A DNA stretch of 64,000 nucleotides, from NCBI GenBank assembly GCA_022842885.1, contig JALHOR010000001.1, positions 1-64,000 on the forward strand, in the 5' to 3' direction. Below, piece after piece: positions 27,426-36,645 of this stretch. The notes under the pieces are model-generated. The model made no database searches, was not told the origin of the DNA, and was given only the letters and a program-made list of their open reading frames with translations. The position numbers were made by a program, and so were the translations under genes. This DNA is from Anaerolineae bacterium (GTDB lineage: Bacteria > Chloroflexota > Anaerolineae > Aggregatilineales > Phototrophicaceae). Each line of letters begins with the position of its first letter. The stretch's first letter is position 1.

Positions 27426-29369
27426 ATGTGTGGTATTTTTGGACAACTTCATCCCGAACATAGCGACCCGGCGTTGATTCATCGGATGGCACAATGTCTC
27501 GCACACCGGGGACCCGATGGTTACAGCGTGCATCATGCTGAAAAACTCGCGTTTGGTGCCGGGCGTTTGGCGATTATTGATTTGGCTGCCCCGCCCGGCG
27601 TCGTTTTTAACGAAGACCGTCGCGTGAGCATCGTCTTTAATGGCGAAATTTATAACTATCGCAGTTTACGCCCAGAACTAGAAGCCGCCGGACACCAGTT
27701 TTATACCAAGACCGATACCGAATGTATCGTGCATGGGTATGAACAATGGGGTGTGGGCATTCTGGATAAATTACGCGGCATGTTCGCGTTTGCGCTGTGG
27801 GATGGTGAGACGCTGTTTTTGGCGCGTGACCGCAATGGGGAAAAACCCCTCTATTATCTACAACGCGAGAACGGCGAATTTTTATTCTCGTCCGAAATGA
27901 AGGCATTTTTTCAACACCCGGAGATTCGCCCGCAAGTGAATCCTGATGCGCTTGCCTATTATCTGACATTGGGCTATGTGCCGCCGCCGCTGACGATGTT
28001 CGCAGGTATCCAGAAATTGGCAGCAGGCGAATATTTGCGCGTGACAAAGCACGGCATCCAAAAAAATCGCTATTGGCAACCAGTGATGTCCACCCATCAA
28101 ACCAACTTGTCTTATGCCGAAGCGGTGAAAACTGTGCGCGAGAGCGTTATCAATGCGGTTGAATCGCGCCTGATTAGCGATGTGCCAGTTGGGGCGCTGC
28201 TGAGTGGTGGCGTGGATTCGTCGGCGGTGGTTGCCATCATGCAAAAAGCGGTCGCGCAGCCGCTGCATACCTTTACAGTGGGATTCGATTTTCCGGCGGG
28301 CAGTCCGGGCGATGCCAAATTTAATGTAGATGCCCATTATGCCGCACAAGCCGCGCAACATATTGGCACGCAGCATCATCGTATCACCATCAAAGATGCT
28401 CATATTGCGGACATTTTGCCGCATTTGATTTATCAGATGGATGAACCTTTGGCACAGCACAGCATCGTCCAAACAGCGTATGTGGCAGCGTTGGCACGCC
28501 ATACCGGGATTCCGGTGCTGCTTTCCGGCGATGCGGGCGACGAATTATTTTTGGGCTATCCGCATTACCGCGCTGATAGAATGTTGGAACGCTTTTTGAG
28601 TTTGCCCCACCTATTGCGCGAGAATGTGCTGCTGCCATTAATGAGTCGCATCCCGCGTTTTGCCGAGATGGCACGCAAGGCACAATTTTCATCACCGGCT
28701 GCCCGCTACCTAGAATGGATGCGCGTTTTTAGCACCGATACCGCTTCTCAATTCATGCGCGATGCTGACCGTGCCAACTGTGTGCAGACGACTTTGGATG
28801 CGCTCTTAAATCCGCTTTTGGCAGAACCAAACACCTCGCACTTTGCGGATAGAATCGCGTTCACCAGTTTAAAATTATGGATTCCCGAAGATAGCAACAT
28901 GCGCGTAGACAAGATGAGCATGTTGATGAGCATTGAAGCCCGCGCCCCATTAGAAGACCACTTTTTAACCGAATTGGCGCTTACATTGCCTTTAGCGTAT
29001 AAATTGCGCGGCAATACGTTTAAGGCAGTATTTAAGGATGCTATTCGGGAATTTGTGCCACCCGACATTCTGACCCGCCCCAAATGGGGCTTTATCCCGC
29101 CCACATCGGATTGGTTACGCACGCAGCTTCGCCCCTTGGTCGAAACTTATCTTTCGCGGGAGTATGTCTCAGCGGCGGGCTTATGCCAGCCTGAAGCCGT
29201 TGCCAAAATGGTAGATGACCATCATCACAAACGCGCTTATCATTTGCATTCTATTTGGGCATTGCTGACGCTGCATCTTTGGCACGCGCTATATATAGAT
29301 GGTAGTTTAGTCTTGCAGGATAAACTCACCCCGGCGGATATGGTGGGGATGGCGGTGGTTAGCAATTAG
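27426..29369 (+). CDS. asnB: Asparagine synthase (glutamine-hydrolysing)
   Basis: A 647-residue amidotransferase that makes asparagine, or amidates a related substrate, from glutamine and ATP. The mature N-terminal nucleophile is Cys2 (MCGIFGQ). The glutaminase domain spans about 2-210 with RLAIIDLAAP, FNGEIYNYRSLR and KTDTECIVHGYE. The synthetase domain (about 240-600) has the PP-loop LLSGGVDSSAVVAIM and SGDAGDELFLGYPHYRAD. The proteins of this type near sugar-transfer genes may amidate envelope components; here it stands alone upstream of rplK. An AGGCG precedes the ATG. Confidence 0.93.
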   Translation: MCGIFGQLHPEHSDPALIHRMAQCLAHRGPDGYSVHHAEKLAFGAGRLAIIDLAAPPGVVFNEDRRVSIVFNGEIYNYRSLRPELEAAGHQFYTKTDTECIVHGYEQWGVGILDKLRGMFAFALWDGETLFLARDRNGEKPLYYLQRENGEFLFSSEMKAFFQHPEIRPQVNPDALAYYLTLGYVPPPLTMFAGIQKLAAGEYLRVTKHGIQKNRYWQPVMSTHQTNLSYAEAVKTVRESVINAVESRLISDVPVGALLSGGVDSSAVVAIMQKAVAQPLHTFTVGFDFPAGSPGDAKFNVDAHYAAQAAQHIGTQHHRITIKDAHIADILPHLIYQMDEPLAQHSIVQTAYVAALARHTGIPVLLSGDAGDELFLGYPHYRADRMLERFLSLPHLLRENVLLPLMSRIPRFAEMARKAQFSSPAARYLEWMRVFSTDTASQFMRDADRANCVQTTLDALLNPLLAEPNTSHFADRIAFTSLKLWIPEDSNMRVDKMSMLMSIEARAPLEDHFLTELALTLPLAYKLRGNTFKAVFKDAIREFVPPDILTRPKWGFIPPTSDWLRTQLRPLVETYLSREYVSAAGLCQPEAVAKMVDDHHHKRAYHLHSIWALLTLHLWHALYIDGSLVLQDKLTPADMVGMAVVSN

Positions 29370-29525
29370 CTTTCAACGTGTCGGCATTTCAGCTAGTGAG
29401 TGGCTCATACTAAGGACTTTGAACTAGGGACTAACCTCAGCACTGACAATTGTGAAGTCTCATAATTTTTAGAAAAATCCAATAGGTTTTTTCATGCGTT
29501 AGCCCTGCAATACGCCAAGCCACCG

Positions 29526-29590
29526 TTGAATATTTTGCGCCGCCGCCTATAATACGCATTCACCACCGGTTGCGTTCTTGCTCCGGTGGT
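29526..29590 (+). promoter_or_regulatory. rplK promoter and leader hairpin
   Basis: TTGAAT (29526-29531), a 16-bp spacer and TATAAT (29548-29553) form the promoter. The transcript would then carry ACCACCGG (29562-29569) paired with CCGGTGGT (29583-29590) around a 13-nt loop, 30 nt before rplK. In other bacteria L1 binds a structure in this leader to repress the operon; whether this hairpin does so is inference. The rest of the 29370-29620 gap contains GGACTA-type repeats near 29400-29425. Confidence 0.6.
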
Positions 29591-29620
29591 TCTGCATGAT
29601 ATTGACGCGAGGGATTTCTA

Positions 29621-30046
29621 ATGGCAAAGAAAGTTAAAGCAATCGTCAAGCTGGCACTCAACGCTGGCAAAGCCAACCCGGCACCGCCCGTTGGTCCGGC
29701 GCTGGCACAGCATGGCATCAACCTGATGGGCTTCTGCAAAGAATACAACGCCCGCACTGCGGCTCGCATCGGCGAAGTGATTCCGGCAGAAATTACCATT
29801 TTCACCGATGGCTCGTTCAAGTTTGAACTCAAAAGCCCGCCGACATCGTTTTTGATTAAACGTGCCGCCGGCATTGAACGCGGCGCAGCCAATCCCCTGA
29901 CCGAATCGCCGGGCAAAATTACGCGGGCGCAGTTGCGTGACATCGCCAATACCAAATTGGCAGACCTGAACACGCCCGATATTGAACAGGCGATGAAACA
30001 AATTGAAGGCACTGCCCGGCAAATGGGCGTGAAAATCGTCGGCTAA
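29621..30046 (+). CDS. rplK: 50S ribosomal protein L11
   Basis: Ribosomal stalk-base protein of 141 residues, the normal length. [30 protein letters not shown] is the conserved opening of L11, and the C-terminal RNA-binding domain ends at [13 protein letters not shown]. It binds 23S rRNA at the GTPase centre. It is followed by rplA after a 162-bp gap that contains a repeat. secE and nusG, often upstream in other bacteria, are absent; asnB is there instead. Confidence 0.98.
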   Translation: MAKKVKAIVKLALNAGKANPAPPVGPALAQHGINLMGFCKEYNARTAARIGEVIPAEITIFTDGSFKFELKSPPTSFLIKRAAGIERGAANPLTESPGKITRAQLRDIANTKLADLNTPDIEQAMKQIEGTARQMGVKIVG

Positions 30047-30048
30047 AT

Positions 30049-30112
30049 TTAGTCCCTAGTCCGCAGTCCCTAGTCATTAGGGCGTGCGTAGGGGCGCACC
30101 TGTGTGTGCGCC
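30049..30112. repeat. Composite repeat between rplK and rplA (copy D)
   Basis: Two copies of AGTCCCTAGTC are followed by GTAGGGGCGCAC, a short loop and GTGCGCC (stem 30093-30099 with 30106-30112). The GTAGGGG entry matches copies A-C, but the closing CCCTAC is missing. The same GGACTA-type unit appears in reverse near 29400-29425, upstream of rplK. Confidence 0.6.
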
Positions 30113-30208
30113 AAAAAACGGACAGTATCTTTAAATCAGCTAAAAGCCAATAGCTCATCATTATCGTGGCAGGGTGCTTATGCCCGTATGACCACAGGAG
30201 AAAATTCT

Positions 30209-30898
30209 ATGCCCAAACATGGCAAACGCTTCGCAGAACTGGCGAAGCAATATGATCGGGAACAATACTTTTCGTTGGAAGAAGCCGTTACCCTCGCAAA
30301 AAAAATGGCAACCGCGAAATTTGATGAAACCATTGAAATGCATTTTCGCTTAGGGATTGACCCGCGCCACAGTGACCAGCAAGTGCGTAGTACTGTGCTG
30401 CTGCCGCATGGCTTGGGTAAGACCGTGCGAATCCTCGTCTTTGCTCAAGGCGAAGATGCCAAACTGGCGCTGGATAACGGCGCGGATTTGATTGCCGACG
30501 ATGAAATTGTCGGCAAAATCCAGAATGAAGGCTGGATGGAATTTGATGCTGCTATTGCCGTGCCTTCGATGATGGGAACAGTCGGTAAATTAGGGCGTAT
30601 TTTGGGTCCACGCGGCTTAATGCCCAACCCCAAAGCCGGCACCGTCGTGCCGCCCAACGATTTGCCCCGTGCTATCAACGAGTTAAAAGCCGGGCGTCTG
30701 GAATTCCGTAACGATAAAACCGGCAATCTGCACATGCCGATCGGCAAAGCCAGCTTTGAGGAAGAAAAATTGCTGGAAAATGCGCGTGCCATTTACGAAG
30801 CGGTCAACAGCAACAAACCGTCCGGTGTAAAGGGCATTTATATCCGCCGTATCACAATGACTTCCACTATGGGTCCCGGCGTGCGCGTCACGATCTAA
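30209..30898 (+). CDS. rplA: 50S ribosomal protein L1
   Basis: A 229-residue L1-stalk protein that binds 23S rRNA and, in many bacteria, represses its own operon. Clear motifs are KFDETIEMHFRLGIDPRHSDQ, LPHGLGKTVRILVFAQ, and the signature LGRILGPRGLMPNPKAGTVV. The frame is open from 30104, but the ATG at 30209 is right: CAGGAG lies 8 nt upstream, and the extra N-terminus would be translated repeat sequence. rplJ-rplL do not follow; a terminator does. Confidence 0.98.
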   Translation: MPKHGKRFAELAKQYDREQYFSLEEAVTLAKKMATAKFDETIEMHFRLGIDPRHSDQQVRSTVLLPHGLGKTVRILVFAQGEDAKLALDNGADLIADDEIVGKIQNEGWMEFDAAIAVPSMMGTVGKLGRILGPRGLMPNPKAGTVVPPNDLPRAINELKAGRLEFRNDKTGNLHMPIGKASFEEEKLLENARAIYEAVNSNKPSGVKGIYIRRITMTSTMGPGVRVTI

Positions 30899-30919
30899 AA
30901 AATCAGCGCAATAAAAAAC

Positions 30920-30947
30920 AAAACAGGGGCGAACACCCCTGTTTTTT
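30920..30947. terminator. Bidirectional intrinsic terminator
   Basis: AAAACAGGGG (30920-30929) pairs with CCCCTGTTTT (30936-30945), with T-runs on both strands. It separates the convergent rplA and PBP genes. Confidence 0.92.
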
Positions 30948-30955
30948 GATTCACA

Positions 30956-33900
30956 TTATGGCACTCTGAACGTCACTTCGTACTGCTGTATCACATTGCC
31001 ATCTTTGAACAATGCCAAGCGCAATTGATAATTATTGCCCGGTGCCAAAGCATCGGCATGAAGCGTCTCTAACTGCGCGTTGACCACTGGGTTATAGCCG
31101 GATTGCCCCAAGGGTGTCCAATCGCTGAACTGCCCGCCCAAGATAAAGAATTGGTAGTAATCCGCCACGCCGGGGTCAAAGTGTGCCGTCCCCACAATAG
31201 GCTGCACGCCGCTAACCGTTTGCCCATTTGCCGGGAAGGTGATAATTGCTGTCGTGATGCCGGGCGCAGGCGCAGCCGTCAGCAGTTCTTGCCAGCAATC
31301 AATCGAAGGCAAAATCGCTAACCCATTGGCACGCGCATAATTTTCGGCTTCCACCAAATCGCCCTGTGATGTGATGGGACCCGCGATGAATACCAATTCC
31401 TGAGCGCCATTGGCATTCGCTAAATCAGGCGTGACGCGGCAGTAACGCGGCGGCGGCGGCGTTTTATCACCCGGATTCAATTGATAGGTGATACCCGCAG
31501 CTACAAAATCAGGTATCGGGAAGACCAAAGCGCGATACACATCGGGGCTGATTTCCTCCACATAACCACTTTGCGGCGCGTTGTTAATCGCTTGCGGCGG
31601 GAATTGCAAATTGCCATCGCCATCCGGGATACCCGCGACACCATCCAACAGCCATTCTGTTACCGTTGCCGGGCAGCCGGGCGAGGGGTCGCTGATGCGG
31701 CGCACATCACAAATTTCAACGCGAGACATGCCGGCTGGGGGCTGCGGTTTATCCGGCAATAATTGCCCACCCACAGCAAACGAATTGAGCAGCAGCGGGT
31801 CACGATAAATGCCAGCTAGGACGCTGTTCCAAATGGGCGCTGCTCCCGTTAAACCGGATGAGCCGACCATCGGCGTGCCATCGTTATTCCCGACCCACAC
31901 CCCAACGGCAACATTGCGCGTGTAGCCAATCGTCCAATTATCTTTGACATCATTGGTGGTCCCCGTTTTCACCGATGATTCGATGCCTTGCGTCAGCAGA
32001 GGGCTGTTTGACCCCATCGCAGGCGTGCGGGCGCGATTGTCATTCATAATATCGGTCATCAAATAAGCGATGCGCGGGTCTAAGACTTGCTTGCCAAAAC
32101 CAGTGCGTTCTGCTGTATTCGGCGTCATGCGCCCGACATTCGATGGGCAGCCGTTTTCATATTGGTACAAAATTTCATCATCGCTGTTGATAACGCACAA
32201 AATCGAAGTGGGCAGCACATAGGCGCCCTGATTGGCAAACACTGCATATGCCGCCGTCAGTTCCAACAGCGAAATTTCACCGCCGCCCAATGTCAGCGAT
32301 AAGCCGTATAAGCCGGGGTCATCTTGGAACGTCGTCACACCGAAGCGTTTCATCAAATCCAGCAAATAATCCACGCCGACTAAACGCAGCGTTTGCACCG
32401 CCGGAATGTTATAGCTGTTTGCCAGTGCCGTCCGCATGATGACGGGACCATGAAATGCTCCATCATAATTGCGCGGGGTATAAACCGGTTGCCCCGGAAT
32501 GCCAATATCGGTGCGCGTATCCCAAATTACATCGGCAGATGTCATGCCGCGTTCTATGCCAGCGGAATAAGTGAAAGGTTTCATGGTGCTGCCGGGCTGG
32601 CGCAGCGCAATCGTCACATTCACGCGCCCATCAATCGTATCGCTGTTGTAATCAATGCTGCCAACCATTGCCAAAATTTCGCCCGTCAGCGGCTTCAATA
32701 CCAGCACCGCCGCATTGCTGACATTTTTATTTGCCAGATTTGCCACCTGCTGCGCGGCGGCTTGTTGTGCCAAATTATTCACGTTCTGGTCAATGGTCGT
32801 ATAGACGCGCCATCCCCCACGCGCAATATCTTCGGGCGTATACCCCAAACTTTCCATCAGGCGCGTCAGTTCGCTTTGGGCATACACCGTGAAATGCGGC
32901 GCTTTTAGCGAGACCGTCGGCGTGCTAAACGATAAGCCTTGCGAGAGCGCCGCATCGCGTTCTTGTGACGTAATATGCCCTTCTTCGACCATTTCCTGCA
33001 AGACTTGGCGCTGGCGGGCATATACCCGCGCCTGCACTTCTGGGTCAGGATTGAGGGGGTCAAGTTCGGCGGGGGCTTGTGGCAGCCCTGCCAACAACGC
33101 GGCTTCGCCCAATGTCAACTCTGACACATCTTTGCCGAACAAAGTTTGGGCAGCGGTTTGAGCGCCATAAGCAAGATTGCCATAATAAATTTCGTTCAGG
33201 TACATCTCCAAAATATCTTCTTTGGAGCGCCGATTGGCGAGCAGCACCGCTAGAATAATTTCTTCGGCTTTGCGCTGCACACTGATTTCTGTCCGTTTTT
33301 CAAAATCGAACAACACATTGCGGACGACCTGCTGCGTGATGGTGCTACCGCCCGGCGTGCGTTCCCCGGATTCTGCGCCTAGATAGTTCAAAAAGGCGAC
33401 AGTAGTGGCACCAATATCCACGCCAATATTCTCAAAAAAGCTGTCATCTTCAATGGAGATGGTGGCGTTGACCAAATGCTGCGGAATGCGTTCATACGGC
33501 ACGCGCACCCGCCGCCCTTCGCCAAAGGCTTCGTACAACAAATTGCCTTGGCGGTCATAGATAAAACTGCTCTCAAAACTTTTGTAATCGTCTACGCGGG
33601 CAATTTGTGCTGTCCATTGGTCTTCAATGCGCGGGATAAAAATTGCCGCAGCAGTCCCGGTGAGCAATGTTAAACCACCGCAAAAGGTGACAAACAAGCC
33701 AATGAAAATCCACACACAGCCCGCATTCAGTCCCAAAATACGGGCGCGAGTGCGGCGGCGCGGCAGTTGTTTTGGCTGCTGAACAGGGGGTGGCGGTACA
33801 TATTGCCCTATGGCTTGCTGGACTTGGGCGGCTTGTCCCGGACGTTGATAACGGCGGTCATCTGCCACTTGCGGATTCGGCATGGTATATTCAGCACCGG

Positions 33901-34381
33901 GGGCAGGGGTAGCGGGCTGCGGTGGGACTGCCCGCTGATGTATTATCGTCGGTTCATAGTTGGCTGGCGCTGGATTTGGCACAGTGGGTTCATAACCAGA
34001 GACGGCTTTTTGCGCGGGCATGGTCGGTTCAGCACCGGGATAGGGCAGCGTTTCATCCGTGACATTCTTCCGCACGGTGGGTTCAAATTTCGCCATATCA
34101 GGATTGGGGTCAAGCCCACCGCTGCCGGGCAATGTCAGACGTGGGTCTATTTTTTCGGGGTCGTGTGGCAGGGTTTGCTGCCGATAGTTTGGACGGTTAT
34201 CTTGTTTGGGCAAATCGCTTGCCATCGGCAGTTTGAATGGCACATCCAAATCTTCTTTGGTTTCTTCTGGCAGAATCAAATCCGCCGTATCATCATCATC
34301 AATGGGGGGTTCAGTAAATTCCCCAGAAAACTTGCGAATCGTGGGTTCATCCTGCGGATTCACATCGCGCTCATCAGGCAT
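30956..34381 (-). CDS. Class A penicillin-binding protein (transglycosylase/transpeptidase)
   Basis: A 1141-residue peptidoglycan polymerase. A cytoplasmic tail of about 210 residues is Pro-rich and repeats an EPT[VIM] motif (DEPTIRK, FEPTVRK, AEPTMPA, YEPTVPN, YEPTIIH). One membrane helix follows (about 218-245). The GT51 domain has ISIEDDSFFENIGVD, GGSTITQQVVRN and AEEIILAVLLANRRSKEDILEMYLNEIYYG. The transpeptidase domain shows STMK (PGSTMKPFTY), SYN (ANSYNIPAV) and KTG (SVKTGTTND). The last 150 residues form an Ig-like extension after a second domain. AGGAG stands 9 nt before the ATG. The threonine-rich tail suggests kinase and FHA control (inference). Confidence 0.94.
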   Translation of the reverse strand: MPDERDVNPQDEPTIRKFSGEFTEPPIDDDDTADLILPEETKEDLDVPFKLPMASDLPKQDNRPNYRQQTLPHDPEKIDPRLTLPGSGGLDPNPDMAKFEPTVRKNVTDETLPYPGAEPTMPAQKAVSGYEPTVPNPAPANYEPTIIHQRAVPPQPATPAPGAEYTMPNPQVADDRRYQRPGQAAQVQQAIGQYVPPPPVQQPKQLPRRRTRARILGLNAGCVWIFIGLFVTFCGGLTLLTGTAAAIFIPRIEDQWTAQIARVDDYKSFESSFIYDRQGNLLYEAFGEGRRVRVPYERIPQHLVNATISIEDDSFFENIGVDIGATTVAFLNYLGAESGERTPGGSTITQQVVRNVLFDFEKRTEISVQRKAEEIILAVLLANRRSKEDILEMYLNEIYYGNLAYGAQTAAQTLFGKDVSELTLGEAALLAGLPQAPAELDPLNPDPEVQARVYARQRQVLQEMVEEGHITSQERDAALSQGLSFSTPTVSLKAPHFTVYAQSELTRLMESLGYTPEDIARGGWRVYTTIDQNVNNLAQQAAAQQVANLANKNVSNAAVLVLKPLTGEILAMVGSIDYNSDTIDGRVNVTIALRQPGSTMKPFTYSAGIERGMTSADVIWDTRTDIGIPGQPVYTPRNYDGAFHGPVIMRTALANSYNIPAVQTLRLVGVDYLLDLMKRFGVTTFQDDPGLYGLSLTLGGGEISLLELTAAYAVFANQGAYVLPTSILCVINSDDEILYQYENGCPSNVGRMTPNTAERTGFGKQVLDPRIAYLMTDIMNDNRARTPAMGSNSPLLTQGIESSVKTGTTNDVKDNWTIGYTRNVAVGVWVGNNDGTPMVGSSGLTGAAPIWNSVLAGIYRDPLLLNSFAVGGQLLPDKPQPPAGMSRVEICDVRRISDPSPGCPATVTEWLLDGVAGIPDGDGNLQFPPQAINNAPQSGYVEEISPDVYRALVFPIPDFVAAGITYQLNPGDKTPPPPRYCRVTPDLANANGAQELVFIAGPITSQGDLVEAENYARANGLAILPSIDCWQELLTAAPAPGITTAIITFPANGQTVSGVQPIVGTAHFDPGVADYYQFFILGGQFSDWTPLGQSGYNPVVNAQLETLHADALAPGNNYQLRLALFKDGNVIQQYEVTFRVP

Positions 34382-34616
34382 GGTGGGTCGCTCCTGCTAC
34401 TGGTTTCTGCAAAGAATTGTAGCACACCCGCCTCCAAATCGGGCGCGAGACTCGCAAACGACTGATAAACGATTGGGCTACGGTGGGAATAGCTTTTAGT
34501 GGCAAACCATTTGAATCATCCCTAAAGCAAAGATGACTCAGGATAGGTGAATCCCTCTGGGTTTAAAGAACTCAGCCGCGATGAATTTTGGGAAAAATTA
34601 CTGCAATAACAATATT

Positions 34617-34667
34617 TTGGCACTCTTTGGCAGTCGTATCGCTTCAGTTGGCAGTGGAATGTGGCAT
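34617..34667 (+). promoter_or_regulatory. Helically phased TTGGCA direct repeats
   Basis: TTGGCACT (34617), TTGGCAGT (34627), TTGGCAGT (34648) and the variant TGTGGCAT (34660) lie 41-91 bp before the next start codon, at spacings of 10, 21 and 12 bp. They resemble an activator or repressor array. The remainder of the 34382-34707 gap shows no gene. Confidence 0.5.
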
Positions 34668-34707
34668 AGACTATCCCTGAATATTCAACATTTCAGGGAG
34701 TAGTAAC

Positions 34708-35142
34708 ATGTCGTTTCAATTCTGGCGGCGCTGGCTGATGGCGGTCATGGCGGCGGTCATCCTCTATAGTCTAGCCATCATGATTTTCTCGGAGACGATG
34801 CAAACACTGTTTAATTCGTTGTTTTTTGGGTTTGCGCCGAGTGTTTTTAGTACCGAAGCCAATGCCTATATTCGCTTGGTGCAAGGCGTTTTAGGCGCGG
34901 TGATGATTGGCTGGATGACCGCATTATGGTTGCTGGTGGCGCTATTGTTCGGGCAACCAGACCGCCGCGTTTGGACGATTCTCACGCTTTCGATTGGTGT
35001 ATGGTTTGTGCTGGATACGGGATTTTCCGTATGGATAGGTGTGCTTGCCCACGCTGTCTTTAATGTGCCGTTTTTGGTGCTGTTCGCGCTGCCGCTAGTC
35101 GCCATTTATCAGCAGATTGACAATAGCTCTGCCCGTTCATAA
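34708..35142 (+). CDS. Hypothetical small membrane protein
   Basis: A 144-residue protein with four predicted membrane helices (about 10-32, 50-80, 88-108 and 112-138) and short loops. No known family is recognised. AGGGAG stands about 10 nt before the ATG. It is preceded by the phased TTGGCA repeats, so expression is probably regulated, and is followed by a large hairpin. Divergent from the PBP gene. Confidence 0.75.
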   Translation: MSFQFWRRWLMAVMAAVILYSLAIMIFSETMQTLFNSLFFGFAPSVFSTEANAYIRLVQGVLGAVMIGWMTALWLLVALLFGQPDRRVWTILTLSIGVWFVLDTGFSVWIGVLAHAVFNVPFLVLFALPLVAIYQQIDNSSARS

Positions 35143-35157
35143 CTTAACAATCAATTA

Positions 35158-35193
35158 ACCGCATATGCCAAGCCTGTGGCAGTTATGCGGTTA
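35158..35193 (+). terminator. Two-tier hairpin after the small membrane protein gene
   Basis: AACCGCATA pairs with TATGCGGTT, and inside it TGCCA pairs with TGGCA with a two-base bulge. No clear U-run follows, so termination is only possible. Confidence 0.4.
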
Positions 35194-35317
35194 TAGGTTA
35201 ATTCTATTCTCCCAGCAGACCATAAACTGAAAATTCTCACGCTTCGCCCAATTATCAGGTAAAATCAGCGCATCCAATATAACAAGCTGATAAACACTGC
35301 ACCCTAATTTCAATACC

Positions 35318-35356
35318 ATGTCCACTCCTCTTGACGACAGCGAAGCACCTTCATGA
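35318..35356 (+). CDS. Possible 12-codon upstream peptide
   Basis: ATGTCCACTCC begins a 12-residue frame (MSTPLDDSEAPS) whose TGA overlaps the next gene's ATG as ATGA. The glycosyltransferase start has no ribosome binding site of its own, so translational coupling through this peptide is plausible. It could be chance at this length. Confidence 0.3.
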   Translation: MSTPLDDSEAPS

Positions 35357-36483
35357 ATCTCTTGATGTTCAGTGGCGATGCGTCCATTGCCCAAGACCGA
35401 GATGGTGCGTTTTACCAAATGCTGCGGCGCTTTGCTCGCCACTGGTCACGCATTGATATTCTGACGCCTGCTGCAACCGGGGCAACCGAGCGCGTGATTC
35501 ACAATAACGTCTATGTGCATCCGTCGCGCTGGCATCGGGCGCTGCAACCGCTATTTATCCGGCAAAAAGGCGGGCAATTATTGACAGAACGACAGTATGC
35601 TATGGTTGTCACCCACGATTTTGGTTTTTTTTACAATGGCATTGGCGCGGCGTGGCTGCTGCGAAACAACCCCCATCTGCCGCTTATCAGCGAAATTCAT
35701 CATATCGAAGGGTATCCAATCGCTGTCTCTCTGCGTGAAAAACTCTGGCGGCAAGCCGCGACGCTTTATCTGCCTTTTGCGGCAAAACGGGTCGCGGCAT
35801 TTCGTGTTGTCAATCAGCGCGAAGTGCCAGATTTTTTACGACGTTTGGGCATACCCGATGAAAAAATACTGGTGCTGCCATCAGTATATTTGGATTTTGA
35901 GATTTTTAAGCCGCTGCCTGATGTGCCAAAAATTATTGATATTGTGTTTGTCGGGCGCTTGGCAGCTAACAAAGGTATAGATGTGTTGCTCAACGCGCTA
36001 GTCTTAGTGAAGAAAACACATCCGACGGTACGTTTGGCAATTCGGGGCGAAGGCGCACTCAAAACGTGGTTAGAACATTTTATCCAAATGCATGATTTGC
36101 TGGAAAATGTCATCTTTGTGCCACGAGTAGCAGATAGTGCTGCTATGGCACACCTTTACCAATCGGCAAAAATGCTGGTCTGCGCTTCGACGGTGGAAGG
36201 CAATCCGCGAGTCACGATAGAAGCGATGGCGTGTGGTGTACCGGTCTTATCAACTCCTGTTGGCATTATGCCGGAAGTTATCCAAGATGGCGAAAATGGC
36301 TTTTTGTTCCCACGCGCTGCGGCGGTTCTCGCTGACAAAATTTGCCTGTTGTTAGACAATCCCGATTTGCAAGCACGATTTAGTGTCGCTGGACGTGCCG
36401 CTGTGCAGCAGTTTGACGCTGATACCATGATTGCCAATTACGCGCAGGCGTATCAGCAGATTGCTGAGAAATATCATGAATAG
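35353..36483 (+). CDS. Glycosyltransferase family 4
   Basis: A 376-residue GT-B retaining transferase. The C-terminal GT4 domain (about 190-355) has IVFVGRLAANKGIDVLLNAL, the donor-binding STVEGNPRVTIEAMACGVPVLST with the E-x7-E-like pair, and GENGFLFP. The N-terminal acceptor domain begins at MNLLMFSGDASIAQDRDGAFY. It likely adds a sugar to an envelope lipid or polysaccharide. Its start overlaps a 12-codon frame (ATGA). Confidence 0.92.
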   Translation: MNLLMFSGDASIAQDRDGAFYQMLRRFARHWSRIDILTPAATGATERVIHNNVYVHPSRWHRALQPLFIRQKGGQLLTERQYAMVVTHDFGFFYNGIGAAWLLRNNPHLPLISEIHHIEGYPIAVSLREKLWRQAATLYLPFAAKRVAAFRVVNQREVPDFLRRLGIPDEKILVLPSVYLDFEIFKPLPDVPKIIDIVFVGRLAANKGIDVLLNALVLVKKTHPTVRLAIRGEGALKTWLEHFIQMHDLLENVIFVPRVADSAAMAHLYQSAKMLVCASTVEGNPRVTIEAMACGVPVLSTPVGIMPEVIQDGENGFLFPRAAAVLADKICLLLDNPDLQARFSVAGRAAVQQFDADTMIANYAQAYQQIAEKYHE

Positions 36484-36613
36484 CCATAACAATATTATTC
36501 AAACCTAGCCCGTATCGGATTTACGTCCTCAAAAAAATTACCTTTTATGTGCAATTATTCAAACTCGTTGCCACAAACGGCGATATTCAATGGGTAATTC
36601 TGAGTAGCTACGA

Positions 36614-36641
36614 AAAAGGGCGCAGATAGTCGCGCCCTTTT
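36614..36641. terminator. Bidirectional intrinsic terminator
   Basis: AAAAGGGCGC (36614-36623) pairs with GCGCCCTTTT (36632-36641) across an 8-nt loop. It ends the response-regulator gene (minus) and, 130 bp away, the glycosyltransferase (plus). Confidence 0.85.
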
Positions 36642-36645
36642 AAAA

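Noticed and set aside
30104-30208. Longer N-terminus for L1
   Set aside because: It would translate the repeat region between rplK and rplA; a proper ribosome site and family length support the start at 30209.
34617-34670. Sigma-54 (-24/-12) promoter in the TTGGCA repeats
   Set aside because: GG and GC elements occur, but their spacing (9 or 12 bp between) does not match the required 10 bp, and the -12 sequence is not TTGC.
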